64,000 bases of DNA from Georgenia sp. SYP-B2076 (lineage in GTDB: Bacteria > Actinomycetota > Actinomycetes > Actinomycetales > Actinomycetaceae). The position numbers were made by a program, and so were the translations under genes. The first letter of the stretch is position 1; every line of letters starts with the position of its first letter. Under the pieces are notes generated by a model that was given only the letters and a program-made list of their open reading frames with translations, had not been told where the DNA came from and searched no databases. This document shows, piece after piece, positions 34,195 to 42,377 of the stretch. Location: the NCBI RefSeq assembly GCF_003991205.1, contig NZ_RXOZ01000001.1, forward strand, positions 62,001 through 126,000, given 5' to 3'.

Positions 34195-34262
34195 GCACGG
34201 CACGCCACAGCACGCCACGCCACAGCACGGCACGGCACGGCACGGCACGGCACGGCACGGCA
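34195..34262. repeat. Pentanucleotide microsatellite (GCACG)n
   Basis: About 13 contiguous 5-bp units; the last seven (34225-34259) are perfect GCACG, the earlier six include CCACA and CCACG variants. It lies 235 bp upstream of the MarR start and 75 bp past the metE stop. Perfect runs of this kind are prone to slippage. Confidence 0.85.
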
Positions 34263-34337
34263 GCAGTGAGCGTGCAACGCAGAGCCGGGCGCCGGTGCCG
34301 CGCGAGTACTTGACCTGTCAGCGCCTGGGGGACAGGT

Positions 34338-36761
34338 TCAACGGGACAGCGACGTCCGGGCGCCCTGCTCCTGGAGCGTCGCGCGCACCGCCCGGGCGGC
34401 GGCGACCAGGTGCTCCAGCGCCGCCGTCGTCTCCTCGTAGCGGCGGGTCTTCAGACCGCAGTCGGGGTTGACCCACAGCTGGTGGGCCGGCACCGCCGCC
34501 ACCGCCGCGGCGAGCAGGTCGGTGATCTCCTCGGTCGAGGGCACGTGCGGGGAGTGGATGTCGTACACGCCCGGCCCGATCCCCCGCGCGAAGCCGGAGT
34601 CCCGGATCGCCGGCAGGACGTCCATGCCCGAGCGCGCGGCCTCGATGCTCGTCACGTCCGCGTCCAGGCGGTCGATGGCGCCGAGGATCGCACCGAACTC
34701 GGAGTAGCACAGGTGCGTGTGCACCTGGGTCCGGGGGGACGCGCCGCCGGTGGCCAGGCGGAACGCCCGCACCGACCAGTCCAGGTACGCGGCGTGCTCC
34801 GCCCGGCGCAGCGGGAGGAGCTCGCGCAGGGCGGGCTCATCGACCTGGATGACGCCGATGCCTGCGGCCTCGAGGTCGGCGACCTCGTCGCGCAGCGCGA
34901 GGGCCACCTGCGTGGCGGTGTCCCCGAGCGGCTGGTCGTCGCGCACGAAGCTCCACGCCAGGATCGTCACCGGCCCGGTGAGCATGCCCTTGACCGGCCG
35001 GTCCGTCAGCGACGCCGCGAAGGTGCTCCATTCCACCGTCATGTGCCGCGGGCGCACGACGTCGCCCCAAAGGATCGACGGCCGGGTGCACCGCGAGCCG
35101 TAGGACTGCACCCAGCCGTGCTCGGTGACGGCGAAGCCCTCCAGCAGCTCGGCGAAGTACTGCACCATGTCGTTGCGCTCGGGCTCGCCGTGCACGAGCA
35201 CGTCCAGGCCGAGACGCTCCTGGAGCCGCACGACCTCCTCGATCTCGGCGCGCATCGCGGAGCGGTACTCCGCGTCGCTGATCGCGCCCCGGCGCAGCGC
35301 CACCCGGGCCTTGCGGATCCGTGAGGTCTGGGGGAACGAGCCGATCGTCGTCGTCGGCAGCGGGGGCAGGTCGAGCACGGCGCGCTGGGCGGCCACCCGC
35401 TCGGTGTACGGGGCGCGGGCGAGCTCCGCGTCGGTCAGGGCGGCGACCCGCTCGCGCACCTCCCGGCGCCGCACGCCCGGGTGCGCCAGGCGGCGCTCGC
35501 GCACCTCGGCGGACTCGGCGAGCGCCCCGCCGGCCGTGTCCCGCCCCTCGGTCAGGCAGCGCGCGAGCACGAGCACCTCCTCGACCTTCTGGTCGGCGAA
35601 GGCCAGCCAGCCCCGCAGGTCCTTGCCGAGGTGCTTCTTCTCGCGGCCGACGTCGAGCGGGACGTGCAGCAGGGACGACGAGGTGGACACGGCCACCCGC
35701 GCGCCGGGCCCGATCCGCGCCGTGACCTCCTCGAGGAGGCCCAGGGCCTGGTCCAGGTCGGTGCGCCAGACGTTCCGTCCGTCGACGACGCCGGCCACGA
35801 CGACCTTGTGCCGCAGCGAGCGCAGCACCTCGGCGTCGGGGAGGTCGCCGCGCACCAGGTCGAGCCCCACCGCCTCGACGGGGCCCGCGGCCAGCACGGG
35901 CAGCGCGTCACCCAGCGACCCGTACGGCGCCGCCACGAAGATCGCGGGGCGCTCGGGCCGGCCGAGCTCCCCGGCCAGGCGGGCGTAGGCCCGCTCGGTG
36001 GCGGCGAGCACCCGCTCCCGGGGCACGTCCCAGGTGTCCGCCACGAGCGCCGGCTCGTCGAGCTGGACCCAGGGCGCCCCGGCCGCGCCGAGCGCGCGCA
36101 GGAGCCCGGCGTACGCGGTGAGGACGTCGTCGAGTCGGTCGAGCGGGTGGAAGCCGGCCGGCGCGCCGTCCGCCTGCCGCACGGCCTTGCTGAGCAGCAG
36201 GAACGTGATGGGACCGACGATGACCGGCCGGGTGGTCACGCCGTCTGCGGCGGCCTCGAGGAACTCGCGGACCACCCGGTCGTCGGCGTAGCGCACGGGT
36301 GTGCCCGGCCAGATCTCAGGCACGAGGTAGTGGTAGTTCGAGTCGAACCACTTCGTCATCTCCAGCGGCGCCCGGTCCTCCTCGCCGCGCGCCATCGCGA
36401 AGTAGCCGGGCAGGTCGACGGCGGCCGCGCCGGCCGGGTCGGGGGCGTCGGCAGACCCGGCGAAGCGTTCCGGGACCGCGCCGAGGGTCGTGGCCGCGTC
36501 GAGCACGTGGTCGTAGAACGAGAAGTCCGACGGGATCGCGGCGTCGTCGGGGCTCAGGCCGAGCCGGGTCAGGCGCTGGCGGGTGGCGCGGCGCAGGTTC
36601 TCGGCGTCGGCCTGCAGGTCGTCGAGCTCACGGCGCCCGGCCCAGAACGCCTCCACGGCCTTCTTCAGCTCGCGGTTCGGCCCGATCCGGGGAAAGCCGA
36701 GGACGGTGCCCCCGGGGAACCACGGGACCGTGCGGTCCGGGGCGACGGGCGGCTCGCTCAT
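34338..36761 (-). CDS. metE: Cobalamin-independent methionine synthase MetE
   Basis: An 807-residue enzyme transferring a methyl group from 5-methyltetrahydrofolate (polyglutamate) to homocysteine to make methionine. The N-terminal barrel begins GFPRIGPNRELKKAVEAFW; the C-terminal catalytic barrel has TTTIGSFPQTSRIRKAR and the zinc site HTHLCYSEF (His and Cys), an upstream Glu, and NPDCGLKTRRY (second Cys). Length is slightly above the usual ~760. The start at ATG 36761 has GAGGAG upstream, directly after the metF stop, so metF-metE form a two-gene unit that supplies and uses methyl-folate. Confidence 0.97.
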   Translation of the reverse strand: MSEPPVAPDRTVPWFPGGTVLGFPRIGPNRELKKAVEAFWAGRRELDDLQADAENLRRATRQRLTRLGLSPDDAAIPSDFSFYDHVLDAATTLGAVPERFAGSADAPDPAGAAAVDLPGYFAMARGEEDRAPLEMTKWFDSNYHYLVPEIWPGTPVRYADDRVVREFLEAAADGVTTRPVIVGPITFLLLSKAVRQADGAPAGFHPLDRLDDVLTAYAGLLRALGAAGAPWVQLDEPALVADTWDVPRERVLAATERAYARLAGELGRPERPAIFVAAPYGSLGDALPVLAAGPVEAVGLDLVRGDLPDAEVLRSLRHKVVVAGVVDGRNVWRTDLDQALGLLEEVTARIGPGARVAVSTSSSLLHVPLDVGREKKHLGKDLRGWLAFADQKVEEVLVLARCLTEGRDTAGGALAESAEVRERRLAHPGVRRREVRERVAALTDAELARAPYTERVAAQRAVLDLPPLPTTTIGSFPQTSRIRKARVALRRGAISDAEYRSAMRAEIEEVVRLQERLGLDVLVHGEPERNDMVQYFAELLEGFAVTEHGWVQSYGSRCTRPSILWGDVVRPRHMTVEWSTFAASLTDRPVKGMLTGPVTILAWSFVRDDQPLGDTATQVALALRDEVADLEAAGIGVIQVDEPALRELLPLRRAEHAAYLDWSVRAFRLATGGASPRTQVHTHLCYSEFGAILGAIDRLDADVTSIEAARSGMDVLPAIRDSGFARGIGPGVYDIHSPHVPSTEEITDLLAAAVAAVPAHQLWVNPDCGLKTRRYEETTAALEHLVAAARAVRATLQEQGARTSLSR

Positions 36762-36770
36762 GGCTGCTCC

Positions 36771-37787
36771 TCAGTTCGTCGGGACGGGTCGGCCGGCGCG
36801 GTCGGCCTGCGCCCGGCCGGCTCGCGCCCGGCCGGTCAGCGCCGGGTTGCGGATGCCGCGGGCCCGCAGGTGCTCGAGCACGTCGAGGGCGGGACGGTCC
36901 TGGTTGAAGGTGTACAGGTGCAGGCCCGGCGCCCCGGCGGCCAGAACGCCGTCGATGAGCCGCAGCGTCGCGGCGATGCCCCGGCGGAGCCGCTCGGCGT
37001 CGTCCGTGTCGAGCATCGCGTCGACCTCCGGCGGCACGGGCACCCCCGTGAGGGTGGAGAGGCGGTGGAGGCGGGCGGGGTCGGTCAGCGGGATGACGCC
37101 GGGCAGGATCGGGATGTGCACGCCGCCGGCGCGGGCGTCGGCCACGAGCGAGGCATACGCGTCGGCGTCGAAGAAGACCTGCGTGATGGCGAAGTCCGCG
37201 CCGGCGTCCTGCTTCTCCCGCAGTGCCCGCAGCTCGGCGTCGCGGGTGTGGCTGCCGCCCGAGGGGTAGGCGGCCACGGACACCGAGACGACGTCCGCCG
37301 GCTCGACCCCGAGGTCCAGGGCCACCACGCTGGGTGGCTCGGTGGTCGCCTCGCGGCCGCCGCCGGGTCGCGGCGCGCCCAGCCGCTCGTTCTCGACCTC
37401 GCGGATGAGGGCGACGAGCTCGCTGGAGCGCGTCAGGCCGCCCGGCGGCGCGGACCACGTGCCCTGGCCGGCCGGCGGGTCCCCGCGCAGCGCAAGGAAG
37501 TCGCGCACGCCGGCGTCCATCAGCCGGTTCACGCGGGTGACGAGATCCTGCCGGGTCGCGGCCACGCACGTCAGGTGGGCGATGGGCGGCACGGCGGTCT
37601 GCGTCAGGAGCCGCCGGACCAGCTCCGCGGAGGCCTCCCGGGAGGAGCCCGACGCCCCGTACGTCACGGAGAAGAAGTCCGGGCCGGCGTCGGCCATGCG
37701 CAGGACGCGCTGCCAGACGGCCTCGTCGAACTCGGGCCGCCGGGGCGGGAAGAGCTCGAAGGACACGGTCGGGTGCGCGGTCGCCAC
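36771..37787 (-). CDS. metF: Methylenetetrahydrofolate reductase MetF
   Basis: A 338-residue flavoprotein that reduces 5,10-methylene-THF to 5-methyl-THF, the donor for MetE. Family segments are VSFELFPPRRPEFDE, DFFSVTYGASGSSR, AHLTCVAATRQ, FLALRGDPPAGQG, GADFAITQVFFDADAY and PILPGVIPLTD. It is longer than the usual ~300 residues because of an insertion around RPGGGREATTEPPSVVALDL and an Arg/Ala-rich tail (about the last 25 residues). The start at GTG 37787 is chosen because TAGCCT lies 7 nt upstream; a GTG at 37823 would lack the promoter logic. metE follows after 9 bp. Confidence 0.95.
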   Translation of the reverse strand: MATAHPTVSFELFPPRRPEFDEAVWQRVLRMADAGPDFFSVTYGASGSSREASAELVRRLLTQTAVPPIAHLTCVAATRQDLVTRVNRLMDAGVRDFLALRGDPPAGQGTWSAPPGGLTRSSELVALIREVENERLGAPRPGGGREATTEPPSVVALDLGVEPADVVSVSVAAYPSGGSHTRDAELRALREKQDAGADFAITQVFFDADAYASLVADARAGGVHIPILPGVIPLTDPARLHRLSTLTGVPVPPEVDAMLDTDDAERLRRGIAATLRLIDGVLAAGAPGLHLYTFNQDRPALDVLEHLRARGIRNPALTGRARAGRAQADRAGRPVPTN

Positions 37788-37794
37788 ACCCAGC

Positions 37795-37800
37795 AGGCTA
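37795..37800 (-). promoter_or_regulatory. Leaderless -10 element (TAGCCT) of metF-metE
   Basis: TAGCCT is 7 nt before GTG 37787. A leaderless start leaves no 5' leader for a cobalamin or SAM riboswitch. GTGAC/GTCAC half-sites (about 37810-37823) upstream could be an operator. Confidence 0.5.
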
Positions 37801-37819
37801 GAGGGCCGCGTGACGCCGG

Positions 37820-38797
37820 TCACACCACATCGGCGCGCGCCCCGCCGTCGTCCCGACGGGTGGGACGGTCCGTCACCGAGGCGCGGGACACCTCGACGAC
37901 GACCTTGCCGGCCGTGTGCCCGCCCTCCACGGCCGCGAGCGCCTCCGCCGTCCGGTCGAGGGGGTACACGGCCGTCACCCGCGGGGCGACGGCCCCGGAC
38001 GCGACGAGCGCCACGAGCGCGCCGAGGGACTCGCGCGTCGGGCGGCGCGCGACGCCGGCGCCGCCGAGCTCCGTGGCCGTGGCCGGGTCGACCGTCGTGA
38101 CGACGGCGGCGGGGTCCTTGGCGAGCGGGGCGACGTCCCGCAGCGCCTGCCCGCCGACGAGGTCGAGGACGGCGTCCGCGCCGTCGGGCAGGACGGCGCG
38201 CAGCCGGCCCGTCACGCCCGGCCCCGAGACGACGAGCGTGGCCCCGAGCTCCTCGACGAGTGCCCGCTTCGCCTCGCTGGCCGTGCCCACCACGCGGATG
38301 CCCTCTGCGCGGGCGATCTGCGCGGCCATGGTGCCCACGCCCCCGCCCACGCCGTTGATGAGCAGGGTCTGCCCGGGGGCGAGCGGGACCTGGTGGGCGC
38401 CGTCCCAGGCGGTGGCGCCGGCGACGGGCAGGGCCGCGGCGTCCGTGAAGGGCAGGGACGCCGGCTTGGCGACCACCTTCGTCGCCGCGGCGACGGTGTG
38501 CTCGGCGAACCCGCCGCCGCCGCGCGCCGGGAGCCCGAGGACGGCGTCCCCGACGGCGAAGCCTTCCGTCCCCTCCCCCAGCGCCTCGACGACGCCGGCG
38601 AACTCCAGGCCCATCGGGGCCGGCAGGGCGATCGTGCGGCCGAACGCGCCCGCGCGGCGCTTGACGTCCGCCGGGTTCACACCGGCCGCGCGCACGGCCA
38701 CCAACAGCTCCCCCGGCCCCGGTGCGGGGACGTCACGCTCGATGAGCGCCTGGGACTCGGGGCCGCCGAACTCCTCGAACACGAAGACCTTGGACAT
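37820..38797 (-). CDS. NADP-dependent quinone-oxidoreductase-like enzyme (zinc-less MDR)
   Basis: A 325-residue medium-chain reductase without zinc ligands. It has the QOR signature AAGVNPADVKRRAGAF, GLEFAGVVEALGEGTEGFAVGD, and the NADPH motif INGVGGGVGTMAAQIAR. These enzymes reduce quinones or enones. The start at ATG 38797 (MSKVFVFEEFGG) has GGGAG upstream. The gene ends 33 bp before metF on the same strand but metF has its own -10-like element, so co-transcription is uncertain. Confidence 0.93.
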   Translation of the reverse strand: MSKVFVFEEFGGPESQALIERDVPAPGPGELLVAVRAAGVNPADVKRRAGAFGRTIALPAPMGLEFAGVVEALGEGTEGFAVGDAVLGLPARGGGGFAEHTVAAATKVVAKPASLPFTDAAALPVAGATAWDGAHQVPLAPGQTLLINGVGGGVGTMAAQIARAEGIRVVGTASEAKRALVEELGATLVVSGPGVTGRLRAVLPDGADAVLDLVGGQALRDVAPLAKDPAAVVTTVDPATATELGGAGVARRPTRESLGALVALVASGAVAPRVTAVYPLDRTAEALAAVEGGHTAGKVVVEVSRASVTDRPTRRDDGGARADVV

Positions 38798-38955
38798 GGC
38801 ACTCCCTCTCGACGTCACCCAGCCAACCACGACCCCTCCGAGCTCGTGCGCCCACCCCCGCCGCGCCCACCCTCGCCGTGGGCGGCGCCCGCCGCGGGCG
38901 CCGCCCCGGGCCGCGTCGAGATGCGCAACTGCGCGGTTGTCGATTTGCTGAGCCT

Positions 38956-39435
38956 GTGACCAGGTATTTCATGCTGACGGTGCTCATGGTGCTGGGGCTG
39001 GTGGCCGGGTGCTCGGTGACGATCCCCACCGACCCGGACGGCACGCTCGACCGGGCGCGCGGCGGCGTCCTGCGGGTGGGCGTCTCGCCGAACCCGCCGT
39101 GGACCGAGCTCCCCGGCGCCGACGCCGAGCCGCGCGGGCTTGAGGCGGACCTCGTGCGGGACTTCGCCGCCTCGCTCGACGCCGAGGTCGAGTGGACCCC
39201 GGGCGGCGAGGAGGCCCTCATGGGGGCGCTCGACCGGGACGAGCTGGACCTCGTGATCGGCGGGCTCACCGCGAAGTCCCCGTGGTCCTCGCACGCGGCG
39301 CTGACCTACCGCTACACCGCCACCACCGGACCGGAGGGGGAGGAGGAGCTCCACGTCATGGCCGCCCCGATGGGCGAGAACGCCTTCCTCGTCGAGCTCG
39401 AGCGCTTCCTGCTCGGGAAGGAGCTGCCGCGATGA
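38956..39435 (+). CDS. Short lipoprotein related to family-3 solute-binding proteins
   Basis: A 159-residue protein with a lipobox (LVLGLVAGC-like: MVLGLVAGC) at the N-terminus. GVLRVGVSPNPPWTELPG, GLEADLVRDFAASLDAEVEW and LDLVIGGLTAKSPW are the first lobe of an amino-acid-type binding protein. It then goes straight to HVMAAPMGENAFLVELERFLL, so the hinge and second lobe are largely missing compared with the usual ~250 residues. Its stop overlaps the start of a CDF cation transporter (ATGA), so it probably works with that transporter, perhaps as an extracytoplasmic metal- or ligand-sensing partner. The start may be GTG 38956 or ATG 38971. Confidence 0.75.
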   Translation: MTRYFMLTVLMVLGLVAGCSVTIPTDPDGTLDRARGGVLRVGVSPNPPWTELPGADAEPRGLEADLVRDFAASLDAEVEWTPGGEEALMGALDRDELDLVIGGLTAKSPWSSHAALTYRYTATTGPEGEEELHVMAAPMGENAFLVELERFLLGKELPR

Positions 39436-40502
39436 GCGAGAAGTTCGGCAACACGGAGCTCCCGCCGGAGCAGGCGGCCGCCCTGCGCCGGGCCATCCGC
39501 CTGGAGCGGGCGATGATCGCCTACCTGGTCACGGCAGTCGTGCTCGTCTACCTCGTCATGGGCAGCTCCCAGGCGATGAAGGCCGCGTGGGTCGAGGACC
39601 TGCTGTCCCTCGTCCCGCCGATCTCGTTCCTCGTCGCCGCCCGGATGGCCCGTCGCCCGCCGACGCCGGAGCACCCGTACGGCTACCACCGGGCGGTCGG
39701 GGTGGGGCACCTCGTCGCGGCCACGGCCCTGACGACCATGGGCCTCTTCCTCATCTGGGACTCCGGCTCCGGCCTCCTCAAGGGCGAGCACCCGCCCGTC
39801 GGGCTGATGGAGATCGGCGGGTTCTCGGTGTGGTCGGGCTGGCTGATGATCGCCGTCCTCGCCTACACCGGCATCCCGCCCGTGCTGTTCGGGCGCGCCA
39901 AGATGCCGCTGGCCCGCGGCCTCCACGACCGCGTGCTCCACGCAGACGCGGACATGAACAAGGCGGACTGGATGACCGCCGCCGGCGCCGTCGTGGGCGT
40001 GCTCGGCATCGGCGTCGGGCTGTGGTGGGCGGACGCCGTCGCCGCGCTGTTCATCTCCGGCAGCGTCGTGCACGACGGCGTCCGCAACCTCCGCGTGGCG
40101 GTCACCGCGCTCATGGACGCCCGGGCCCCCGACGTCGAGGGCCGCCGCACGCACCCCCTGGTCGGCGAGCTCGACGAGCACCTGGCCGCGGTGCCGTGGG
40201 TGGCGCGGGCCGCGTCGCGGGTGCGCGACGAGGGCCACGTGTTCCACGTGGAGTCCTTCGTGGTCCCCGCCGACGGGGTCTCGCCGTCGCTGGAGGATCT
40301 CCGGCGTGCCCGCGAGTCCGTCATCGCGCTCGACTGGAAGATCCAAGACATGGTGCTCGCGCCCGTCGAGGAGCTGCCCGAGGAGCTGGTGCCCGGCGTC
40401 GTCGGGGACGGGCGACGCGACGGCCACAGCGAGAGCGACGTCCGCCGGCAGGGCGACGTCCGCCGGCAGGGCGACGTCCGCCGGGGCGACGCCGGCCGCT
40501 AG
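39432..40502 (+). CDS. Cation diffusion facilitator (CDF) family transporter
   Basis: A 356-residue transporter with about six spans. Possible metal-site segments are SSQAMKAAWVEDLLSLVPP (helix 2) and RVLHADADMNKADWMTAAGA (helix 5), and a C-terminal cytoplasmic domain with DEGHVFHVESFVVP follows. It exports a divalent cation such as Zn or Fe by proton antiport. Translation is coupled to the upstream short binding protein (ATGA). The last ~20 residues are a DVRRQG repeat encoded by an 18-bp tandem repeat. The stop overlaps the convergent methyltransferase stop. Confidence 0.9.
   Translation: MSEKFGNTELPPEQAAALRRAIRLERAMIAYLVTAVVLVYLVMGSSQAMKAAWVEDLLSLVPPISFLVAARMARRPPTPEHPYGYHRAVGVGHLVAATALTTMGLFLIWDSGSGLLKGEHPPVGLMEIGGFSVWSGWLMIAVLAYTGIPPVLFGRAKMPLARGLHDRVLHADADMNKADWMTAAGAVVGVLGIGVGLWWADAVAALFISGSVVHDGVRNLRVAVTALMDARAPDVEGRRTHPLVGELDEHLAAVPWVARAASRVRDEGHVFHVESFVVPADGVSPSLEDLRRARESVIALDWKIQDMVLAPVEELPEELVPGVVGDGRRDGHSESDVRRQGDVRRQGDVRRGDAGR
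40435..40484 (+). repeat. 18-bp tandem repeat encoding the transporter's C-terminus
   Basis: The 18-bp unit GCGACGTCCGCCGGCAGG occurs 2.8 times in a row (40435, 40453, 40471) without a mismatch, giving the DVRRQG motif. The unit length keeps the frame, so copy-number change would only lengthen or shorten the basic tail. Confidence 0.85.
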
Positions 40503-41524
40503 GGCGACGTAGGCCGCCGGGCCGTCACCGCATAGAGCGGCTCGCCCGGCGTGAGCCGCCTGGTGCGGACGGGGTCCAGCCCGGCCACCGCCACGGCGGC
40601 CTGAACCTCCGCCGTCGTGGGCAGCGCCATCTGCCCTTCCTGGGCGCGCAGCAGCAGGTCGAAGTGGCGGCTGAAGGCGGAGCCGTCGGCCATCGTCGAG
40701 ACGACCAGGAGGGTCCCGCCAGGCGCGAGGAGCGCTCCGACATCTCGCAGCAGCGCGGCGCGTTCCGCCTCGGGCAGGTAGTAGATGGCGTTGGCGAGGA
40801 GCGCGAGGTCGACGGGCCCGCCGAGGAGCGCCGGCTCGGCGACGACGTCGCGGACGTCGGCCCGGAGGACGCGGGCGCGTCCCGAGAGCCCGTGCCGCGA
40901 CAACGTCCGGGCCGCCAGCGCCGCGGCCGCGTCGTCGACGTCGATGCCGATGCCCGCCGCCGCCGCCGGGGCGAGCGTGAGCATGTGCGCCAGGTGGGCG
41001 CCGTCCCCGCAGCCGACGTCGAGGATGCGGCCGGGCGCCGCCGCCCGGACCTCGCCGGCCAGGGCGGCGTGGACGAGCGGCTCCATGGCCCGGGAGAGCC
41101 GCGCGATGACCTCGCCGCGGGTGGCCACGTCCCGGCGCCCGGGGCCGCCACGCAGCTGCTTTGGCAGGTCGCGGTACAACCCCGTGTGGAAGCCGCCGAA
41201 GGCCTCGTACGCGGCGCGGACGACGTCGTCGCCGAGCAGCGCCCGGCCGCGGCGGGCCAGCCGGTGACCGCCGGAGGGGCTGCGCACGAGCCTGGCGGCG
41301 CGGAGCCCACCCAGGAAGGCCTCGAGCAGGGGCTCGTCGACCGCCCCGAGCTCCTTGGCCAGCTGCGCCGTGGTGCGGGGACGGCGCAGGGCGTCGAGGA
41401 CGCCCGTCTCGAGTGCCGCGGCGACCATGGCGACCCGGATGGCGGCCTCGCCGTCTCGCACGGCGCGGACACGTTCCCACAGGCTCCCCGCGCGGGCGAC
41501 CTGGACGAGCGAACGGATCCTCAT
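40499..41524 (-). CDS. Class I SAM-dependent methyltransferase with N-terminal winged-helix domain
   Basis: A 341-residue protein. Residues ~30-100 form a winged-helix dimerisation domain (RVAMVAAALETGVLDALRRP and LLEAFLGGLRAARLVR), as in O-methyltransferases of secondary metabolism. Motif I is GRILDVGCGDGAHLA near 170, with GIDVDDAAAALAAR, LRADVRD and NAIYYLPEAERAALL after it. The start at ATG 41524 has GGGAGG 4 nt upstream. The acceptor is unknown; no biosynthetic cluster lies alongside. Confidence 0.9.
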   Translation of the reverse strand: MRIRSLVQVARAGSLWERVRAVRDGEAAIRVAMVAAALETGVLDALRRPRTTAQLAKELGAVDEPLLEAFLGGLRAARLVRSPSGGHRLARRGRALLGDDVVRAAYEAFGGFHTGLYRDLPKQLRGGPGRRDVATRGEVIARLSRAMEPLVHAALAGEVRAAAPGRILDVGCGDGAHLAHMLTLAPAAAAGIGIDVDDAAAALAARTLSRHGLSGRARVLRADVRDVVAEPALLGGPVDLALLANAIYYLPEAERAALLRDVGALLAPGGTLLVVSTMADGSAFSRHFDLLLRAQEGQMALPTTAEVQAAVAVAGLDPVRTRRLTPGEPLYAVTARRPTSP

Positions 41525-41733
41525 CGGCCTCCCTCGGTCGGGTCAGGAGCCGGACGGGACAAGGGTGGCGGACCCGGCCCACGCCGTCCAGGGCCGCCCG
41601 GCGCCACGCACGCGCACGCGTGGGCCGGGAGCACCCCGGACCGGGCGCCGACGTGCCACGATGCCTGGCACAGAGAAGTTGACCAGGCCGGCGGGCGGTA
41701 CCCGAGCGCCGGCCACGCACGAGGGAGAGCGAG

Positions 41734-41955
41734 ATGGCACGGAAGAAGTCGTGGAAGGACCTGAGCTCCGGGCAGCGTGCTGCGGCCCTGGCGCTGGGCT
41801 CCGCCGAGGTCGCGCTGGCGGCCGCGGCGTGGACGGACCTGGCGCGCCGGCCCGCCGAGAGCGTCAACGGCGGCAAGCTCAAGTGGGCGCTGATCATCGC
41901 GCTCAACATCGTGGGCCCGCTCAGCTACTTCAAGTGGGGGCGCCGCCCGGCATAG
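41734..41955 (+). CDS. Small PLDc_N-type membrane protein
   Basis: A 73-residue protein with ATG 41734 behind GGGAG. The first hydrophobic helix is RAAALALGSAEVALAAAAW, the second LKWALIIALNIVGPLSYFKWGR. The final N-x-x-G-P-x-x-Y-x-x-x-G-R motif is that of the phospholipase-D/cardiolipin-synthase N-terminal membrane domain, here standing alone. Stand-alone copies are common in actinobacteria and have no known function. Confidence 0.8.
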   Translation: MARKKSWKDLSSGQRAAALALGSAEVALAAAAWTDLARRPAESVNGGKLKWALIIALNIVGPLSYFKWGRRPA

Positions 41956-42377
41956 GTGGTCACCGGTGGCGCGGCCACCATCGGTGACGACGTCGAGGTG
42001 CTCGACGTCGCCCACCTCCTCCTCGCCGGGGTCCGCAAGGCCGGGGTCCGTCACGGCCCGGGGTGACTGAGCAGCTCCCTACCCCGCCGAGCGACACGTC
42101 GCGGTCGCCACTCACCGACCCGCTGCGCCCACCGACACGTTACGGCTGCCTTCCGGACACCGAACCCCCATCTCCACCGTCGGTGGCGTCTGGGGCTCGG
42201 TCACGTCGATGACGACGAGGGTCAGATCACCCCCGGAATCTGTGAGCGATGTACTCCGGAGTGCCCTGGCCGCGGTCGCGACCGCGCGCAGGGCACCCCT
42301 GAGGCCCATCCCACGGCCATGTCTGGGGCGCCGCATAGGGTGGACGACGTCATCGCCACCGTCCCGGAGGAGTCCCC
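41956..42377. other. Intergenic region upstream of the mycothiol dehydrogenase gene
   Basis: About 420 bp. Immediately after the small membrane protein's stop, a GTG frame of 36 codons (41956-42066, VVTGGAATIGDDVEVLDV...) is open but has no ribosome site and no recognised family; it may be a gene remnant. Further right lie a 36-bp palindrome (42261-42296) and TAGGGT (42336-42341), a -10-like element about 36 nt upstream of the mscR start. Confidence 0.5.
42261..42296. promoter_or_regulatory. 36-bp near-perfect palindrome upstream of mscR
   Basis: GTGCCCTG (42261-42268) and CAGGGCAC (42289-42296) flank the 14-bp palindrome GCGGTCGCGACCGC (42272-42285), with 3-nt interruptions. It is 40-75 bp upstream of the -10-like TAGGGT. 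It could be an operator, or the terminator of the preceding gene. Confidence 0.6.
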
